From JAVBPA01 sp031549925 (GTDB taxonomy: Bacteria > Bacillota > Clostridia > Oscillospirales > CAG-272), in contig JAVBPA010000069.1 in NCBI GenBank assembly GCA_031549925.1, positions 1-54,821 of the forward strand: a stretch of DNA of 54,821 nt, given 5' to 3'. Position numbers and translations under genes: made by a program. The notes under the pieces are model-generated. The model had not been told where the DNA came from, searched no databases, and saw only the letters and a program-made list of their open reading frames with translations. The first letter of the stretch is position 1. The number at the start of each line of letters is the position of its first letter. This document shows positions 51,936 through 54,821 of this stretch, piece by piece.

Positions 51936-54599
51936 TTAATCAGTTATAAAAAACCAACGGGTTTCACCTTTTTCAAATTCCGCTGTTATTTCGGTAACAG
52001 CGGTATATTTTTTGTTATCAAAAAAGTCTTCCACATTACAGCTTTTTCCGAAATTAATAGTTTTTATACCGGGAGAAGAAGCGCAGTATACAATCAAACT
52101 GTCATTTGCGATAATTACATCGTTTGCATCCGAAATTATATTTACATTTGCTATATTGCAAATTGCTCTGATGTTATCACGGTCTAAAAATGTTCCGCCG
52201 AAAAAGATTGAGTTCCATCCGTTTCCTTTATGCAATACAAAGGAATCTCCGCTGTTTCCACCCTGCCATTCCGCGTAAACTTCTGATTGCCCTTCAATTA
52301 CGCTGAATCTCGGATTTACTGAGTTTGTTATTTGAGAACGTATAAAATTCATATTTTTGCCAAGCTCAGTCAAACGCATTATAGTCTGCGATGCTTTTGT
52401 TTTTTTGAAAACCATACCGGTAAGTTCAGATAACGCGTTTTCTGATGTTTCGCCGAAACCATACATATAAACAGAGGTTTTATTATCTCCGCACACTATG
52501 GAAGAAAGTTTTTCTGCGTCGCTGTCTGATATCCTGTAAGGATTCATAAAAATATAAAGCGAAGCATCCGAAAACTTTCCGTTTAAGATATCATCCATTG
52601 TCGCAAAAGCCGCGGATACACCGGCATAATAAGCCTCAAGCCTTGTCGCACCAAGCAAATTCCGCGAAACATTGTATGAAGGCATACCGGCTACCGATTC
52701 TGCTGCCTCATCGACTACAAAAACCGCATCAAATGAAGGAGCAGATTTAAGGGAATTTACATATTCATCGTATTTTTTGCTTAAATCCGATAAATTAGTC
52801 CAAATAGTGGGATCTAAAAGCCATCCTGTTCCTCCGAGATCCATTGCCCACATTGCGTTTATATGAACCATTCCCATTCCGATTTCACGTCGGTGAACCA
52901 TATAAATATCATTTAATGATTTTAGTGCGGGGAGAAAAGGATCGGAAGGGGAAGAATTAACAAATGTCCTTTGGTCGCTTTCCTGAAACCACATTTTGCC
53001 GTGCCTTGAAACAGAGTCTACAGCGGTCATATAAGCACTTGTCGCACCTACCGCACCATCTGTACCTGTTCTTCCGTCATATGAAACAGGAGCAGCGAAA
53101 CCGTCGATATAATCGCTTGCAAGCAGCATTTTCATATTATAATGCCCGGATTGAGCATCGGATAATTCATATAAATATCCGTAGAAAGCAATTACCAGCA
53201 ATTCGTTGTCGGACGCTTTTTTTACTACCTCCGCATATTGATTTATACGGCCTGAAACCAATTGCCCGATATAATCGATATAATCGGAAAATCTGGTTTC
53301 TTCGGGAAGCAGTAACAATGTATTCGGATATGAATGATCGCTTGATATATTGTTTGGAAGATCTCGCGGAACACAAGCTCCCGAAAATCCATGAGTTGCG
53401 CCCCATGCTTTGTTTAATTCTTCATCGGTTTTATATTTATCAATGAGCCAAAGACGGAATTTTTTGTCATTTGTTTTGGATATATCAGAGCCTCTTTCGC
53501 GGAAATCCTGTTCAAACCATTCGCCTTTTTCCAAATGTATACAAATCAAATGATCGGCATACAATTCGGAAGACCTCATATATTCTACAATAGCTTCAAG
53601 ACGGAGAGATGCTTCTTCTGCCCATTTGTCAGAAGCGGTCGAAGCGAGAGCGGCGTATGAACCGTCAGTATATTCTATGCGGTCAACATTCCGCCAATCA
53701 TTTTCGTCAATTGTATTTGGATTATAATATGCTCCTGTATTTACACGCAATATAATCTTGGCATAAGGATCGCCTTTAATTATAGCATCCATGCAATTAC
53801 GTAAATTTTTTAAAGCATAGCTTTCTTCATCCGTATAATCATCGTCGAAATTTAAATTGTATATAACAGAATGAAGATGTATTCCTGCGTTTGCCGCTAA
53901 GATTGCTTGTTCTGTTACATTAGTTCCTATATCGGTATTTCCGAAAAATATTGTCGGCGAAGTATATTCTCCGTTGATATATAATTTCGGTATACCGTTT
54001 TCCGCGCGTATTTCACTTTTTGCTGGCATTCCGCTGTACCCCGGATCTTTTGGTATTTTTATTTCATCATATTCAGATTCCGATATCTCATTTGAATTGT
54101 CAGAAGTCGTTTCCGCACGATTTTGTATGTTTAGATTTTCTGGGACAGTTAAACCATCCGATGTTATAAAATTATCGATAAAATATTGTACGGCAATTCC
54201 TATAACAGAAGGCGAAGCATTTATTATTATACGTTTGTTAATCATTTTAATGGTATAATAATTATCGGCGGGTAAATCGTGCAGACGATTTGTATTTCCC
54301 ACTACAATTTCAGCGGAATCGGGTAAAATATCTTCTTCTTTTTTAACCCAATCTGTTGCTATAGAAAGCTTTACACCTGTAATTTCCAATAATTTTTCCC
54401 GAAGTAAAACCGCCGCGTTAATTTCATCTTCTGACGCGCTGTCTCCGCGTATTATAACGTAATCGCTAGATTCCCCTGCTTTTATAATTGTTATTTTATC
54501 CGTATCATTTTTTTCATCTTCTTTATTACAGGAAAAAACAACAAATAAAGATATTATAAATATTATTACTACTGGTAAATATTTTAGTTTATTTTTCAT
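51936..54599 (-). CDS. Secreted lipoprotein with a glycoside hydrolase family 42-like barrel
   Basis: An 887-residue surface protein. The lipoprotein signal ends at Cys24 (VVFSC). Residues about 35-160 resemble the N-terminal domain of GH67/GH20-like enzymes (SASEDEINAAVLLREKLLEI, AEIVVGNTNR). From about 200 to 630 there is a barrel like GH42 beta-galactosidases (LEAIVEYMRSSELYADHLIC, FRLWLIDKYKTDEELNKAWG, GKMWFQESDQRTF, where the Glu may be the nucleophile), then a C-terminal beta domain. It is outside the cell, so it may trim a glycan whose products are taken up by the solute-binding protein encoded just upstream (54626). The substrate is unknown, and the catalytic pair is not certain. Confidence 0.65.
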   Translation of the reverse strand: MKNKLKYLPVVIIFIISLFVVFSCNKEDEKNDTDKITIIKAGESSDYVIIRGDSASEDEINAAVLLREKLLEITGVKLSIATDWVKKEEDILPDSAEIVVGNTNRLHDLPADNYYTIKMINKRIIINASPSVIGIAVQYFIDNFITSDGLTVPENLNIQNRAETTSDNSNEISESEYDEIKIPKDPGYSGMPAKSEIRAENGIPKLYINGEYTSPTIFFGNTDIGTNVTEQAILAANAGIHLHSVIYNLNFDDDYTDEESYALKNLRNCMDAIIKGDPYAKIILRVNTGAYYNPNTIDENDWRNVDRIEYTDGSYAALASTASDKWAEEASLRLEAIVEYMRSSELYADHLICIHLEKGEWFEQDFRERGSDISKTNDKKFRLWLIDKYKTDEELNKAWGATHGFSGACVPRDLPNNISSDHSYPNTLLLLPEETRFSDYIDYIGQLVSGRINQYAEVVKKASDNELLVIAFYGYLYELSDAQSGHYNMKMLLASDYIDGFAAPVSYDGRTGTDGAVGATSAYMTAVDSVSRHGKMWFQESDQRTFVNSSPSDPFLPALKSLNDIYMVHRREIGMGMVHINAMWAMDLGGTGWLLDPTIWTNLSDLSKKYDEYVNSLKSAPSFDAVFVVDEAAESVAGMPSYNVSRNLLGATRLEAYYAGVSAAFATMDDILNGKFSDASLYIFMNPYRISDSDAEKLSSIVCGDNKTSVYMYGFGETSENALSELTGMVFKKTKASQTIMRLTELGKNMNFIRSQITNSVNPRFSVIEGQSEVYAEWQGGNSGDSFVLHKGNGWNSIFFGGTFLDRDNIRAICNIANVNIISDANDVIIANDSLIVYCASSPGIKTINFGKSCNVEDFFDNKKYTAVTEITAEFEKGETRWFFITD

Positions 54600-54625
54600 T
54601 TTTTTTAATAATTATTTAAATAAAC

Positions 54626-54821
54626 TTATCCGAGATACTGATCGTATAATTTTGATAAACTTTTTGTTGCCTGTTTTTGCCGTGCATCATAATATGAAGC
54701 AAAATCATGATTTTTTTGTTCAATCAAATTACGTCCGATATACGATAAATCCCACGAAATAGTAGCATCATAATAGCCATAATCGAATATACGTCCGCCG
54801 CGTATAATGTCAAGCATTTCT
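54626..54821 (-). CDS. ABC sugar-binding lipoprotein, C-terminal fragment (partial)
   Basis: Only the last 64 codons are inside the window; the gene continues beyond 54821. The sequence EMLDIIRGGRIFDYGYYDA aligns with the C-terminus of the binding protein at 29232-30716 (MLDMLISGRVFDFAYFYNT), and both end in a helical lysine-rich tail. It is therefore a member of the same binding-protein subfamily. The glycoside-hydrolase-like lipoprotein gene starts 26 bases after its stop, so the two form one operon for glycan uptake. Confidence 0.7.
   Translation of the reverse strand, partial: EMLDIIRGGRIFDYGYYDATISWDLSYIGRNLIEQKNHDFASYYDARQKQATKSLSKLYDQYLG

Noticed and set aside
52964..53446. 160-codon plus-strand frame opposite the GH42-like gene
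   Set aside because: It is long but rich in Arg, His and Tyr without any fold features, as expected of an antisense frame.
1..54821. Dedicated phage-defence or toxin-antitoxin module
   Set aside because: I looked for restriction, abortive infection, CBASS and toxin-antitoxin pairs, and no gene in the window fits.

Overview
The window looks like chromosome from a low-GC, Gram-positive anaerobe of the Clostridia type. The evidence is AT-rich intergenic DNA, near-consensus TTGACA-N17-TATAAT promoters, lipoprotein-anchored solute-binding proteins, a ctsR-mcsA-mcsB-clpC operon with CtsR boxes, ylxM-ffh-rpsP-khpA, a PPi-type phosphofructokinase, a KamA-type radical SAM aminomutase and a 2-hydroxyacyl-CoA-dehydratase-activase-like pair. 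I cannot name a genus. Gene order is mosaic and mostly housekeeping; I see no phage, plasmid or CRISPR.

Layout. 1-9.2 kb: a branched-chain amino acid binding lipoprotein (cut by the window edge), a sialate-esterase-like SGNH hydrolase, an ATP-grasp ligase plus lysine-2,3-aminomutase pair, tRNA-Glu(CUC), PPi-phosphofructokinase, a nitroreductase, and serC-serA behind a strong promoter with a leader hairpin. 9.2-16.8 kb: an alpha/beta hydrolase, a condensation-type acyltransferase and a zinc-ribbon membrane protein (DUF6320-like), then a two-gene ATP-driven activase/dehydratase-like iron-sulfur system. 16.9-22.9 kb: an unidentified small RNA with its own promoter and terminator, khpA, rpsP, ffh and ylxM on the minus strand; then a 46-residue sorting-signal-like microprotein, argS and yebC on the plus strand. 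22.9-29.1 kb: ackA and tmcAL back to back (acetate metabolism and acetate-dependent tRNA modification), a TIM-barrel sugar isomerase, and copA-copZ copper export.

29.2-37.5 kb is accessory: an orphan sugar-binding lipoprotein, a decayed XRE-phosphotransferase fusion gene broken by an in-frame TAA, and an ABC importer whose binding protein is fused behind a beta-propeller-like region. 37.5-42.3 kb: a LxxG-heptad secreted protein and an MMPL/RND exporter divergent from a TetR regulator, with repeated operator-like sites between them. 42.4-45.9 kb: amino-sugar catabolism (nagB divergent from nagA and an overlapping ROK protein). 45.9-50.6 kb: the CtsR-controlled protein quality-control operon. 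50.7-54.8 kb: a KDPG-type aldolase, a small unknown ORF, a large secreted glycoside-hydrolase-like lipoprotein and the C-terminus of another sugar-binding protein.

The most interesting items are the small RNA at 16980-17120, the NPPTN microprotein upstream of argS, the in-frame stop in the regulator-kinase fusion, the propeller/SBP importer, the aminomutase-ligase pair, and the split activase system. None was tested against a database; family calls rest on motifs read from the translated sequence.
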